Positions 1-9,436 of a stretch of DNA of 64,000 bases are shown one piece after another. Source of the stretch: Oscillospiraceae bacterium (GTDB taxonomy: Bacteria; Bacillota; Clostridia; Oscillospirales; Oscillospiraceae); contig JAAWEH010000006.1 of the NCBI GenBank assembly GCA_022794215.1, forward strand, positions 1-64,000. The letters are read 5' to 3'. A model generated the notes under the pieces. It did not search any database. It was given only the letters and a program-made list of their open reading frames with translations, and had not been told where the DNA came from. Numbering within the stretch: the first letter of the stretch is position 1; the number at the start of each line of letters is the position of its first letter. A program made the translations under genes and the position numbers.

Positions 1-210
1 ATTGAAGCTCAATACTTAGCTTCAAAGAAATTTTGTCGGAGCCTCTTTCAACAAGCTTTGCTTGCCAAAAGGACTTCCGTCCTCTTCTGGTGTCTTTCAT
101 TTCTTCTCACGTTGTTTAATTTACAAGGTACACACTCGCTCGCCACTCAAGCTGTCGTTTGTAGCGAACTTTGATAGGTTACCACCATCGGCATGGTTTG
201 TCAAGCGTTT
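1..210 (-). promoter_or_regulatory. rRNA operon leader (5' of a 16S rRNA gene lying off the left edge), minus strand
   Basis: Minus strand reads ...GTGTACCTTGTAAATTAAACAACG..., a boxA/rRNA-leader-like sequence, followed by small hairpins (GGAC-ggaa-GTCC, CAAGC-aaa-GCTTG). Preceded by TTGACA-N17-TAACCT (RC of 199-204 / 176-181). Confidence 0.6.
176..204 (-). promoter_or_regulatory. Sigma-A type promoter, proximal rRNA promoter (P2)
   Basis: TTGACA (RC 199-204), 17-bp spacer, TAACCT (RC 176-181). Confidence 0.65.
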
Positions 211-300
211 TTTTGAAATTTCTGAAAACTTTTTTCTCTTATCCTGTATAACCCTTGCCGTTCTAAGGAAAAATAGGTACCACAACAAAAGTAAATTTCA

Positions 301-657
301 ACCCCCCGGCCTTCCATCGAGACCGGGGGGTCAGTTCTGGTTGGGCTCTATCAATGTTGTTTACCTCTTCTTTCCTAGGGTTTCGCTCTGCTGAAATCAT
401 GGAACTGAGTCTTTTTCCTTCGCTTCACAGTCACTGAAAACTCGTTGAGCCTTTCTCGGGTACCTTTTCTTTCGCGATCCTTCACGTCAGTGGATCCGAT
501 TCGCTCTTGTCTCACATCGTGTGAGTGGTTTTGGAGCTGTCCTTACTACATGGAAACGACTGGTTCTGATTTCGCTCGGCCGGAAGTCCTTTTTACTCCC
601 GTTCAGAAAGCGGTCTTCTGAGATGGCTTTTTTAGCCCATTGGACTCACCTCTTTCT
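301..657 (-). ncRNA. Candidate structured non-coding RNA of unknown class (or unusually long rRNA leader)
   Basis: Starts just downstream of a consensus promoter (664-692), ends at a 9-bp GC hairpin (301-309/323-331), no credible ORF. Several local hairpins and a long-range CAGTTC/GAACTG pairing. Three GAGCGAA motifs on the minus strand (RC of 571-577, 500-506, 382-388). Confidence 0.45.
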
Positions 658-663
658 GGTTGT

Positions 664-692
664 ATTGTACAATAGCTTCTCCGTTTTGTCAA
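664..692 (-). promoter_or_regulatory. Consensus sigma-A promoter (P1)
   Basis: Minus strand TTGACA (RC 687-692), exactly 17 bp, TACAAT (RC 664-669). Confidence 0.75.
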
Positions 693-732
693 TACTTTTT
701 ATAAGATTTTTCTAATTTTTTTCTTTCTGTTC

Positions 733-1179
733 CTAAGCCAGCCCCAACAGCAGCAAAATCAGCCCATAGAGCACACTGGTGCTAATGCCGAACACCAGTA
801 CCGGCCCTGCAATCACAAACATCTTGGCCGCTACGCCCATAATCAGCCCCTCGCTCTTAAACTCCAGCGCCGGGGATACCACAGCGTTGGCAAAGCCGGT
901 GATGGGCACCAGGGTACCTGCTCCGGCGTGCTTGGCAAGCTTATCAAACACCCCCAGCCCGGTAAGCACGGCCGACAAAAGGATCAGCGAAACGGATACC
1001 GCCGCAGCCGCGTCGTCCTGCTCCAGGCCGCAGGAATTCTGATAAAAATTCAGCATCACCTGTCCCAAGGTGCAGATCAGCCCGCCCACGCAAAAAGCCC
1101 ACAAACAGTTTTTCCCGCTGGGGGACGGACTGGATTTTGAGTTGACATACTTGCCGTAATCCTGATTGGTCATATCCAT
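733..1179 (-). CDS. spoVAC: Stage V sporulation protein AC
   Basis: Protein contains the SpoVAC-type 'GKNCLWAFCVGGLICTLGQ' and 'GAGTLVPITGFANAVVSPALEFKSEGLIMGVAAKMFVIAGPV'. SD GGGAGG precedes ATG at 1179. Confidence 0.85.
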   Translation of the reverse strand: MDMTNQDYGKYVNSKSSPSPSGKNCLWAFCVGGLICTLGQVMLNFYQNSCGLEQDDAAAAVSVSLILLSAVLTGLGVFDKLAKHAGAGTLVPITGFANAVVSPALEFKSEGLIMGVAAKMFVIAGPVLVFGISTSVLYGLILLLLGLA

Positions 1180-1294
1180 GGTGTGCGCCTCCCTTTCCGG
1201 CATAGTTTAGCGCAGTTTTCCTTTTTTATTCAGCCAAGGCCAGCTTAAAACCGGTTTTGCGTTTTACTTTATATGTTTATCCCTGTCAACCCAA

Positions 1295-1337
1295 AATAGA
1301 CAGCCGTCTCAAAGTATCTTTGAGACGGCTGTCTATT
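1295..1337. terminator. 20-bp perfect inverted repeat, probable terminator
   Basis: AATAGACAGCCGTCTCAAAG-tat-CTTTGAGACGGCTGTCTATT. Confidence 0.7.
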
Positions 1338-1373
1338 CGTTTCTTTTTTGGTGGTATCTGTCGGCGCTTCCCT

Positions 1374-1733
1374 TCATTCCACCTCCCGCAACAGCTCCTC
1401 TGCCGACACGCCAAACAGCTTACACAAGGCCAGCAAGTTGGAGGTGCTGGGATCAGAAGCCCCGCTCTCCCATTTGCTCACCGCCTGCCGGCTCACTCCC
1501 AAGCGCTCCGCCACCAGCTCCTGGGTCATGCTGCAGCGGCTGCGGTGCGCTTTGATGGCCTCTCCCAGGCTTTTCCGCACTGCCACTGTCTCCGGGCGGT
1601 TGTCCCCGCCCCGAAGATACTTCCGCAGCGCCTTGATGAGCAGGACAATCACATAGATAAACGTGCCCCACAGCGCCACATTGAGCAAGATCAGGGGGCC
1701 CATCACTAATATTGTTCTCCCGGCAAAATCCAT
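1374..1733 (-). CDS. XRE-family HTH regulator with an N-terminal transmembrane segment
   Basis: HTH 'MTQELVAERLGVSRQAVSKWESGASDPSTSNLLALCKLFGVSAEELL'; N-terminal hydrophobic helix. Confidence 0.8.
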   Translation of the reverse strand: MDFAGRTILVMGPLILLNVALWGTFIYVIVLLIKALRKYLRGGDNRPETVAVRKSLGEAIKAHRSRCSMTQELVAERLGVSRQAVSKWESGASDPSTSNLLALCKLFGVSAEELLREVE

Positions 1734-1851
1734 CTTTCGCTTCCATCCTTTCTGTCAATAGGGTGTCTCCATCCTACTATTATCCCCCGATATCTTCCAC
1801 CAACTATAGCGCAAAAATCGGTTGCATTCCGGTTGCTAAGCCTGTTTGGGC

Positions 1852-1882
1852 AAAAAAGGCCGGGACATACTCTGTCCCGGCC
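1852..1882 (-). terminator. Rho-independent terminator of the 1897-2682 gene
   Basis: GGCCGGGACA/TGTCCCGGCC stem followed on the minus strand by TTTTTT. Confidence 0.8.
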
Positions 1883-1896
1883 CTTCACTTCTTTTA

Positions 1897-2682
1897 TCAC
1901 ATCAGCTTCACGGTGTAATAGACCGCCATCACCAGTAGCCAGGTCACTGTCACAGCATAGAGGATCACCGGCGTGATCCCGATGGCGGCCACCACCAGCA
2001 CCAGCAGAGCCACCACCGCGCCGGCATACAGGATGCCGTAGTTGGCGTCCTTGGAGAACACCCGGTATTTTGTTCCCTTCACGTCCACCTTTCCTTCATT
2101 CCCCTGGGCCTTCCGGCAAAGGCCGGCGGCCAGAAGCAGCAGAAGCGTGGAAACCACCACATAAGCGTAGCACACCGGGGCATAGGCGCCGCCGGTCCCT
2201 TTCTCACAGAGCCAGATCCCCATCAAGCTCAATGCGCTCTGGCAGGCAACGAGGAAAAACTCCCGCTGATAGAGGTTATAGATAATGGCCAGGATCACCA
2301 CGGCAGGCACCACATAGCACATCAGCATCAAGCCCTGCCCAGAGAAGCCCCAGGCGGCAAAGCAACTCACCGACACCCCCGTCATAAACAGACACAGCGT
2401 ACCGGGCACATACATTCCCTTGCCGCTCTTCCAAGCATTGTTCCACCAAAACAGCGCGCCCGCGGCGCAGGCCAGAGCCGCCACGGCCAGAATCTTCACC
2501 GCAGTGCCCAGCGCCACCCGGAAGTCGATCTGGGCGGCGGTATAGTGGCTCCAATATCGATTGAGCAGCATCAGCAAAAACTCCAATACCGAACCGCCCA
2601 CCACCCAACACAGGATGCGGTTGATGGTTGCCTCTTCTTCTTTTGCCTTAGCCGCCTTGATCTGCTTTGCATTCTTGTCCAT
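1897..2682 (-). CDS. Multi-pass integral membrane protein, unknown function
   Basis: 261-aa ORF with several hydrophobic segments, no recognised motif. Confidence 0.65.
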   Translation of the reverse strand: MDKNAKQIKAAKAKEEEATINRILCWVVGGSVLEFLLMLLNRYWSHYTAAQIDFRVALGTAVKILAVAALACAAGALFWWNNAWKSGKGMYVPGTLCLFMTGVSVSCFAAWGFSGQGLMLMCYVVPAVVILAIIYNLYQREFFLVACQSALSLMGIWLCEKGTGGAYAPVCYAYVVVSTLLLLLAAGLCRKAQGNEGKVDVKGTKYRVFSKDANYGILYAGAVVALLVLVVAAIGITPVILYAVTVTWLLVMAVYYTVKLM

Positions 2683-2987
2683 TTGAACATCTCCTGAAAA
2701 AACACCCGAAACGGGTTGTTCCTTATGATCTTTATTATACTCCTGCAGGCCAAAAATGCCGCTGGGTATATATGGGGGTCAAATCCCCGCCGAAACACAA
2801 CTGTAAAAACAGCCGCTCTGCGGCTATTATACCAGATTCCTCCGCAATTTGCAACAGAAAAAAGAAACTTCCTCCTTCTCTGTATGTCCGTCACAACATT
2901 TTAAGAATTTGTAAGCAATTTGTAGTTGTTTTTCCTCTATGGGGCAGTATAATGAACATACAGAAATACCAAAGAACAGAAAGAGGA

Positions 2988-4247
2988 ATGAACATGAACC
3001 ACTTTGGAAAACGGGCGGCGGCCCTGGGCCTCGCCCTTTTGTTCTCCCTGTCCCTGGGCGCCTGCGGCGGCAAGACCCCCGCCGAGAGCGAGACTCCCAC
3101 GGTGGAGGCCACCCCCACCCCGGAGCCCACTCCCACCCCTGAACCTACCACCCCGCCCGTCCCCCTGGTGGCATGGGGCCCCGACCAGGTGGTAGAGCAC
3201 CTCTTCTTCCACCCGGTCATCGCCTATCCCCAATGGGCTTTCCACGACTGCCCCTCCTCCGAGAGTCAGAAGAAGGGGCTGGACGACTGGATGGTGACGG
3301 TGGATGAATACAACAAAATCCTCCAGAATGTCTATGACCGGGACTATGTTCTGGTAAGCATGAACGATGTCTGGACCGAGGTCACCGGCGCCGACGGCGT
3401 GGCCCGGATGCAGCGCAACACCCTGATGATTCCCGAGGGCAAAAAGCCCCTCATCATCTCCTTTGACGACACCAACTATTACGACTATATGCTGGAGGAG
3501 GGCTTTACCTCCAAGCTGGTGCTGGGCAGCGACGGAGAGGTCTGGGCCGAATGTACCGATCCCTACACCCAGGAGACCTTCCTGACCCAGGATCTGGACG
3601 CCATCACCATCCTGGATAAATTTGTGCGGGAGCACCCTGATTTCTCCCCCAACGGGGTCAAGGGCTGCCTGTCTCTCACCGGCTACCAGGGCATCCTGGG
3701 TTACCGAACCCAGAACGACATCGACATCGGGGAAAACGACCCCCGCCGCCCTGCCTTTGACGCCAACCGGAAGGCAGAACAAGAGGCCGTAAAGCCCATC
3801 ATCCAGCGCCTCAAGGAAACCGGATGGTACTTCGGCTCCCACACCTGGGGCCATATCAATCTCAACGGTGACCGGGTGGATCTGGCCTGGGTCAAGCGGG
3901 ACACCATCCGCTGGCAGGAGGAGGTAGGCTCTCTGGTGGGCCCCACCCAAATCCTCTTCTACCCCCATGGCGCCCGGCCCGATGGGGATGACTGGCACAA
4001 GACCGGCCCCAAGTTCCAATTCCTTCAGGAGTTCGGCTTCCGTATCTTTGCCAGCGTGGGCATCAACTCCTTCTCCTATGTAAAGCAGGACATCTCCGCC
4101 GTGATCTGCGACCGGCTCCATCCCGACGGCACCACTCTCCGGGGCGGGCCCAGCGGCAAGGCTGTGGGCTGGTACAGCCAATTCTACGACGCCCGGGAGA
4201 TCATCGACCTGGATGTCCGCCCCAACCTGGGCGTCACCTGGCAATAA
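2988..4247 (+). CDS. Lipoprotein with polysaccharide-deacetylase (NodB-like) domain
   Basis: Lipobox LSLGACGG, TP-rich linker, 'IISFDDTNYYDYM' and 'GSHTWGH' NodB-like motifs. SD AAGAGG before ATG. Confidence 0.75.
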   Translation: MNMNHFGKRAAALGLALLFSLSLGACGGKTPAESETPTVEATPTPEPTPTPEPTTPPVPLVAWGPDQVVEHLFFHPVIAYPQWAFHDCPSSESQKKGLDDWMVTVDEYNKILQNVYDRDYVLVSMNDVWTEVTGADGVARMQRNTLMIPEGKKPLIISFDDTNYYDYMLEEGFTSKLVLGSDGEVWAECTDPYTQETFLTQDLDAITILDKFVREHPDFSPNGVKGCLSLTGYQGILGYRTQNDIDIGENDPRRPAFDANRKAEQEAVKPIIQRLKETGWYFGSHTWGHINLNGDRVDLAWVKRDTIRWQEEVGSLVGPTQILFYPHGARPDGDDWHKTGPKFQFLQEFGFRIFASVGINSFSYVKQDISAVICDRLHPDGTTLRGGPSGKAVGWYSQFYDAREIIDLDVRPNLGVTWQ

Positions 4248-4270
4248 ACCGTTATTAAGGAGGTCTATTC

Positions 4271-4666
4271 ATGACTGACCGAGCCCTGGCCGACCTGGCC
4301 TATACCATGCTGGAACGCTCCTATGTGCCCTACTCCAAGTTTCCCGTAGGCGCCGCTCTCCTGTGTGCCGACGGCACGGTGTTCACCGGCTGCAACATTG
4401 AGAACGCGGCCTACGGCTCCACCATCTGCGCCGAGCGCACCGCTCTTGTCAAGGCGGTAAGCGAGGGCCACCGGGATGATTTTGTCCGTCTGGCAGTGGT
4501 GGGCGAGTCTGCCGACTACTGCTGGCCCTGCGGCGCCTGCCGTCAGATGCTCTACGAGTTTGCCCCTGATCTGGAGCTCCTGGTGGGCCGGGGCGACCGG
4601 GAATTTACCAAACTGAAGCTCTGCGATCTCCTCCCCCATGGCTTTGGTCCCAAAAGTCTGAACTGA
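4271..4666 (+). CDS. cdd: Cytidine deaminase
   Basis: 'SKFPVGAALL', 'NIENAAYGSTICAERTAL', 'PCGACRQ' zinc/catalytic motifs. Confidence 0.95.
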   Translation: MTDRALADLAYTMLERSYVPYSKFPVGAALLCADGTVFTGCNIENAAYGSTICAERTALVKAVSEGHRDDFVRLAVVGESADYCWPCGACRQMLYEFAPDLELLVGRGDREFTKLKLCDLLPHGFGPKSLN

Positions 4667-4673
4667 TTCCCAA

Positions 4674-4711
4674 CAGGCCGCGGCAATCCTCGCCGCGGCC
4701 TGTTCTTTTTT
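4674..4711 (+). terminator. Rho-independent terminator after cdd
   Basis: CAGGCCGCGGC/GCCGCGGCCTG stem followed by a T-rich tract. Confidence 0.85.
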
Positions 4712-4744
4712 CTTGACTTCCCCCCAAACTTTTGCTATTATAAA

Positions 4745-4765
4745 ATACATACCGACGGTATGTAT
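4745..4765. promoter_or_regulatory. Predicted TetR operator (perfect palindrome)
   Basis: ATACATACCG-A-CGGTATGTAT immediately upstream of the TetR gene; partial second copy before the MFS gene. Confidence 0.75.
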
Positions 4766-4781
4766 GAAAGAAGGGATCGCC

Positions 4782-5426
4782 ATGGCACGAAATAAATATC
4801 CTGAAGAGACCCAGAGAAAGATCCTGGACGTCTCCTTCCGTCTCTTCACCCAAAAGGGCTACGACCACACCACCATCCAGGATATTGTGGACGCTCTGGG
4901 CATGAGCAAGGGGGCGGTCTACCACCACTTCAAGAGCAAGGAGGACATCCTCGACCATCTCTATGACCGCTATTATGTGGATTCCAAAATGTTTGACCTG
5001 CTGGAGGATCCCTCCCTCTCCGGCCTGGAAAAGCTGCGGGAGCTGCTGCGGCGGCAGCTGGCCGATCCGGGAAAGCTGGACATTGACGGCATCTCTATCT
5101 CCTTTGAAAATAACCCTCAGCTGATCCGCCTGCTCCTCACCACCTCCGTCCGGGATGCGGCTCCCATCATTCAGCGCCTGCTGGAGGAGGGCAATGCCGA
5201 CGGTTCCCTCTCCACCCCCTACCCCAAGGAGGCCGCGGAAAGCTTCTTGGTTCTGCTGAACTTGTGGGCGGGCATCTTCTCCCGCAGTCGGGAGGACTTC
5301 ATGGCAAAATTCCGTTTCCTCCAGGCCATGGCCGACGGCCTGGGTATTCCCGTTTTTGACCAAACCCTCATGGACACCCTGGACGCCTATTACACCCGTG
5401 TTGCCCACAAGCTCTCGGCCCAGTGA
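4782..5426 (+). CDS. TetR/AcrR family transcriptional regulator
   Basis: 'RKILDVSFRLFTQKGYDHTTIQDIVDALGMSKGAVYHHFKSKEDIL' TetR HTH. Confidence 0.9.
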   Translation: MARNKYPEETQRKILDVSFRLFTQKGYDHTTIQDIVDALGMSKGAVYHHFKSKEDILDHLYDRYYVDSKMFDLLEDPSLSGLEKLRELLRRQLADPGKLDIDGISISFENNPQLIRLLLTTSVRDAAPIIQRLLEEGNADGSLSTPYPKEAAESFLVLLNLWAGIFSRSREDFMAKFRFLQAMADGLGIPVFDQTLMDTLDAYYTRVAHKLSAQ

Positions 5427-5507
5427 CCCTGCCCCTCCCTTCCGGGGCCGCGGCTGCCTTGCGTCCCCTTTTCTCCGCCCCACCCCGGGGCGGTTTTTCT
5501 CCCCAAT

Positions 5508-5532
5508 ATACATACCAACCGTCGGTATCTAT
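5508..5532. promoter_or_regulatory. Second predicted TetR operator
   Basis: ATACATACCAACCGTCGGTATCTAT shares ACCGnCGGTATnTAT with the palindrome at 4745-4765. Confidence 0.6.
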
Positions 5533-5556
5533 CAATCCAAATCAGGAGGTTCTCCC

Positions 5557-6765
5557 ATGACTAACACGCTCTTTTCCCGGCCCTTCTGCCTCATGCTCCT
5601 GGGGCAGGTCGTCTCCCTGCTGGGCAACGCCATCCTTCGCTTTTCCCTGTCCCTGTATGTCCTGGATCTCAGCGGTTCGGCCTCCCTCTTCGGCGCTGTG
5701 CTGGCCGCCTCCATGCTCCCCACCATCCTTCTCTCCCCCTTGGGCGGAGTGCTTGCCGACCGCCTGCCCCGGCAGAAGATCATGTACACCCTGGATTTCC
5801 TCACCGCCATCGCCGTCTGGAATTTCGGCCTGTTCGGGCAAACCGGCTCCACCGTCCCCCCTGCCGCGCTCCTTTTTGCCCTCTCCGCCATCCAAGCCTG
5901 TTATCAGCCCTCTGTCCTCTCCGCCGTTCCTCTGCTGGTTCCCCAGGCTGAACTTACCCGGGCCAACGGTCTGGTGACCCAGGTCAGCGCTCTGTCCTCC
6001 CTTCTGGGCCCTGTTGCCGGCGGCCTCCTCTACGGCTTTTTGGGCCTGGATGCCATCTGCTGCGTCAGCGCCGGGTGCCTGCTGGCCTCCGGCGTCATGG
6101 AACTTTTCCTGCGCATCCCCTTTCTCCCGCCGGCCCCCGGCAAAAACCGTCCCTCCCCTCTGTCCGACCTGCGGGAAGCCGCCGTCTTTCTTGCCCGCTC
6201 GGGCCTTCTTCCCCTGCTGATGGTTGTGGCCGGCATGAACCTCTTTCTCTCCTCCCTTTATCTGGTGGGCCTTCCCTATTTCATCAAGGTCACCCTGAAT
6301 CTTTCCAGCCAACTTTACAGCCTGGTGGAGGCCGCCCTGGGCCTGGGTACCATTCTGGGGGCCCTCTTCACCGGTCTCCGGGGACAAAAGCTCTCCTTCT
6401 CCCGTTCCTGGCGGTATCTGCTCCTCTCCGTTCTGTCTCTGGGCGCCATGCTCCCCGCATTGGCCTTCCCCGCCCTTCCTTTGCTTTCCTGGGCCGTCCT
6501 TCTGCTATCTGCCCTGCTGGGCATGACCTTCGCTGGCGTTTTCTCCATTCTGGCCCAAACGCACTTTCAAACCGTCACCCCCACCTCCCTGCTGGGAAAG
6601 GTGGGCTCCTTTGTCACGGCGGCGGCCACCTGCGCAATGCCTTTGGGACAAGGGCTATACGGTCTGCTGCTGGATCGCCTGCCTCCCTGGGGCGTCCTTC
6701 TGCTGAGTCTGCTTGCCTGCCTGCCTCTGGTCGCCCTATCCCGCCGCCTGCAGAAGGCCCCTTGA
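5557..6765 (+). CDS. MFS transporter
   Basis: Multi-pass protein with MFS motif A-like 'GGVLADRLPRQKIM'; SD AGGAGG. Confidence 0.85.
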   Translation: MTNTLFSRPFCLMLLGQVVSLLGNAILRFSLSLYVLDLSGSASLFGAVLAASMLPTILLSPLGGVLADRLPRQKIMYTLDFLTAIAVWNFGLFGQTGSTVPPAALLFALSAIQACYQPSVLSAVPLLVPQAELTRANGLVTQVSALSSLLGPVAGGLLYGFLGLDAICCVSAGCLLASGVMELFLRIPFLPPAPGKNRPSPLSDLREAAVFLARSGLLPLLMVVAGMNLFLSSLYLVGLPYFIKVTLNLSSQLYSLVEAALGLGTILGALFTGLRGQKLSFSRSWRYLLLSVLSLGAMLPALAFPALPLLSWAVLLLSALLGMTFAGVFSILAQTHFQTVTPTSLLGKVGSFVTAAATCAMPLGQGLYGLLLDRLPPWGVLLLSLLACLPLVALSRRLQKAP

Positions 6766-6860
6766 CCCCTCTTTACAAAAAAATCTCTTTTTTCGTATAG
6801 AAATTCCCGTTCTGGGTATCCTTTTTTCGGGAATCTATTTTGAGGAGGTTTCACAAAACC

Positions 6861-7073
6861 ATGATCATGGATAAGATCGCCTTGCTCCTGGCCATCATTG
6901 GCGGCCTAAACTGGGGCAGCATCGGTATCTTCGGCTTTGACGTTGTAGCCTATCTCTTTGGCGGCGCCAACAGCTCCCTGAGCCGTGTCGTCTACACTCT
7001 GGTGGGTCTCAGCGCTATCTGGTGCATTTCCCTTCTCTTTCGGGAGACCGATCCTGTGGAGGAGCGGAGCTAA
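6861..7073 (+). CDS. DUF378-family small membrane protein
   Basis: 'DKIALLLAIIGGLNWGSIGIFGFDVVAYLFG...LSRVVYTLVGLSAIW' is typical of DUF378; SD GAGGAGG. Confidence 0.85.
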   Translation: MIMDKIALLLAIIGGLNWGSIGIFGFDVVAYLFGGANSSLSRVVYTLVGLSAIWCISLLFRETDPVEERS

Positions 7074-7111
7074 AAAATGGCCGCCCGGCCTTTGCCGGGC
7101 GGCCATTTTTT
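7073..7111 (+). terminator. Rho-independent terminator
   Basis: AAAAAATGGCCGCCCGGC..GCCGGGCGGCCATTTTTT. Confidence 0.85.
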
Positions 7112-7201
7112 GTCTGTTTATAAAAGGCATACTTGCCATTGCCTTCCGGCACTGCTATAATATCCACGCAGCCAAACCGACCCAAAAGGAGTGCAAAGCA
7201 T

Positions 7202-7963
7202 ATGGAATTTGAAAAAATGGATCCCATTTACCGGGAGAAGCATTTCCCCCAAAGCTCAGTGTTTGAACGTGCCGCCAAAAAGAACCGCAGCAGCAGCATC
7301 GTCCTTATCGTCTTTCTGCTCCTGCTCTCTGCGGTTTTCATCGCCGGCGGAGTGTATTTCATCTCCCTGATCCGCTATCACATGGAACAAGGAAATAGCG
7401 AATCTGTCACTATAGGCTATGGCTTCCTGGCCGTCGCCGCCCTGCTTCTCCTTCTGTGTATCCTGGGCATCGTCTTTCTGGCCAAGGGTCTGGGCAAGGG
7501 GGTTGACGCCGTCATCCGTGCCAGCGCCAAGGCCTCCGGTCTCAGCGAAGGGGAGCTTCGGGAGTTTGACCGTCAGGCCATGGACTCCGACTGTTACATT
7601 CTGAAACTGCAAAGCGCCGTCTCCGCCGCTGTTTCCGGTCAGAGCGACGGTCTCCTGACCCGGGACTACCTTTGGCTGGGCGATCTTCAGCCTCGGGTCT
7701 TGAAACGGACAGATATCGCCGGGGCTTGCCTTTACGAGTGGAGCTATCGCGTCAACAAAAAGCGGATATACTGTCTCAGCATATCTGTGGTAAACCGGCA
7801 AAACCTTGCCGTCACTGCGGAAGCCTCCTCGGAACGGGGCCGCGCCCTCCTCTCCCTGCTGAAGGATGCCCATCCCCACATCCTGGTTCCGGACGGAATC
7901 CTTCGGGAGGGCAAAGAATACGATACCTGGCGCAAAGAGGCCTGTTCCGCCGCCGCACAATAA
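7202..7963 (+). CDS. Hypothetical membrane protein (two predicted TM segments)
   Basis: ORF with SD AAAGGAG and two hydrophobic segments near the N terminus. Confidence 0.65.
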   Translation: MEFEKMDPIYREKHFPQSSVFERAAKKNRSSSIVLIVFLLLLSAVFIAGGVYFISLIRYHMEQGNSESVTIGYGFLAVAALLLLLCILGIVFLAKGLGKGVDAVIRASAKASGLSEGELREFDRQAMDSDCYILKLQSAVSAAVSGQSDGLLTRDYLWLGDLQPRVLKRTDIAGACLYEWSYRVNKKRIYCLSISVVNRQNLAVTAEASSERGRALLSLLKDAHPHILVPDGILREGKEYDTWRKEACSAAAQ

Positions 7964-7980
7964 GCATTTCATCCCATTTC

Positions 7981-8018
7981 AAAAGGGCCGCCTTTTACAA
8001 GGCGGCCCTTTCTTTTTG
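7981..8018. terminator. Bidirectional terminator between convergent genes
   Basis: AAAGGGCCGCCTT..AAGGCGGCCCTTTCTTTTT. Confidence 0.8.
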
Positions 8019-8026
8019 TCATAGGA

Positions 8027-9436
8027 TCAAATCTTTTTCCAGGTGGTTCCTTCCTTGGTATCCACAAGCTCGATCCCCCGGGCTTTCAGTTCATCCCGGA
8101 TCCGATCCGCCTCGGCCCAGTTTTTGCCGGCCTTGGCCTGGGAGCGCTGGGCGATCAGCGCCTCGATCTCCTCGCTTCCCTCCACCGGAGCGTTCTCCTT
8201 CTCCTGAAGGGCGGCAGCCCGCTCCAGCAGCTCCAGTCCCAGCACCTGGTCAAAGCTGGCGATGAGGGCCCGCTTGGTAGCGTCGCTCAGCTCCGCCTTC
8301 AGCACATCATAGAGGGCGGTCACCGCCAGGGAGGTATTCAGGTCGTTGTCCAAGGCCTCCCGGAACTGTCCCTTGTACTTTTCCGCCCCAGCCTCCTCCA
8401 CCGTTCCCTCCTCTGTCAGGGCCGCCACCCGGGAGATCAGCTTCTCGTAGGTCGCCTTGGCGTTGTCCAGGTTCTCCCAGGAAAAGGTCAGGGCCTTCCG
8501 ATAGTGACTCTGCAGGCAGAACAACCGGTAGCACAGAGGATCATACCCTTTCTCTTCCAACAGGGACACCGTCAAAAACTCTCCCTTGGACTTGGACATT
8601 TTCCCCCCGGTGGTGTTCAGGTGGTGGACGTGGAACCAGTGCCCGCACCAGGGATGCCCCAGATAGCTCTCCGACTGCGCGATCTCGTTGGTGTGGTGGG
8701 GGAAGGCGTTGTCCACCCCGCCGCAGTGGAGATCCAGGTACTCTCCCAAATACTTCATGGAGATGCAGGAGCACTCGATGTGCCAGCCAGGGTAACCCAC
8801 ACCCCAGGGGGAATCCCACTTCAGGGCCTGATCCTCAAACTTGCTCTTGGTAAACCAGAGGACGAAATCGTTCTTGTTCTTCTTGTTCTCGTCCTCCTCC
8901 ACGCCCTCCCGAACGCCGGTGGCCAGATCCTCGGCATCGTGGTCGTTGAACACATAGTATTTCCCCAGCTTTGAGGTATCAAAGTACACATTTCCTCCGG
9001 CAAAATAGGCATAGCCCGTCTCCATCAGCTTGGTGATGACTTCAATATACTCCGGAATCATGCCGGTGGCGGGCTGAACCACGTCGGGATACTTGATGTT
9101 CAGCTTTTCACAGTCGGCGAAAAAGGCGTCGGTATAGAACTTGGCAATATCCATCACCGTCTTGTGCTCCCGCTTGGCTCCCTTAACCATCTTGTCCTCG
9201 CCGGTATCGGCGTCGGAGGAAAGGTGCCCCACATCGGTAATGTTCATCACCCGCTTCACGTCGTAGCCCTCCCAGCGCAGGGCTTTCTCCAGCACGTCCT
9301 CCATAATGTAGGAGCGCAGGTTGCCGATGTGGGCAAAGTGGTAGACCGTAGGCCCGCAGGTGTACATACTCACCTTGCCCGGCTCGTGGGTCTTAAACTC
9401 TTCCTTTTCGTGGGACAGGGAATTATACAGCTTCAT
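8027..9436 (-). CDS. cysS: Cysteinyl-tRNA synthetase
   Basis: '[21 protein letters not shown]', '[40 protein letters not shown]', 'KMSKSKGE'. Confidence 0.97.
   Translation of the reverse strand: MKLYNSLSHEKEEFKTHEPGKVSMYTCGPTVYHFAHIGNLRSYIMEDVLEKALRWEGYDVKRVMNITDVGHLSSDADTGEDKMVKGAKREHKTVMDIAKFYTDAFFADCEKLNIKYPDVVQPATGMIPEYIEVITKLMETGYAYFAGGNVYFDTSKLGKYYVFNDHDAEDLATGVREGVEEDENKKNKNDFVLWFTKSKFEDQALKWDSPWGVGYPGWHIECSCISMKYLGEYLDLHCGGVDNAFPHHTNEIAQSESYLGHPWCGHWFHVHHLNTTGGKMSKSKGEFLTVSLLEEKGYDPLCYRLFCLQSHYRKALTFSWENLDNAKATYEKLISRVAALTEEGTVEEAGAEKYKGQFREALDNDLNTSLAVTALYDVLKAELSDATKRALIASFDQVLGLELLERAAALQEKENAPVEGSEEIEALIAQRSQAKAGKNWAEADRIRDELKARGIELVDTKEGTTWKKI

Noticed and set aside
62-715. Small plus-strand ORFs (110 aa and 64 aa) at the left edge
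   Set aside because: Overlap the minus-strand promoters and structured leader of the rRNA operon; no SD or homology signal.
2937-4244. 435-aa minus-strand ORF opposite the deacetylase lipoprotein
   Set aside because: Shadow ORF; the plus strand has lipobox, SD and catalytic motifs.
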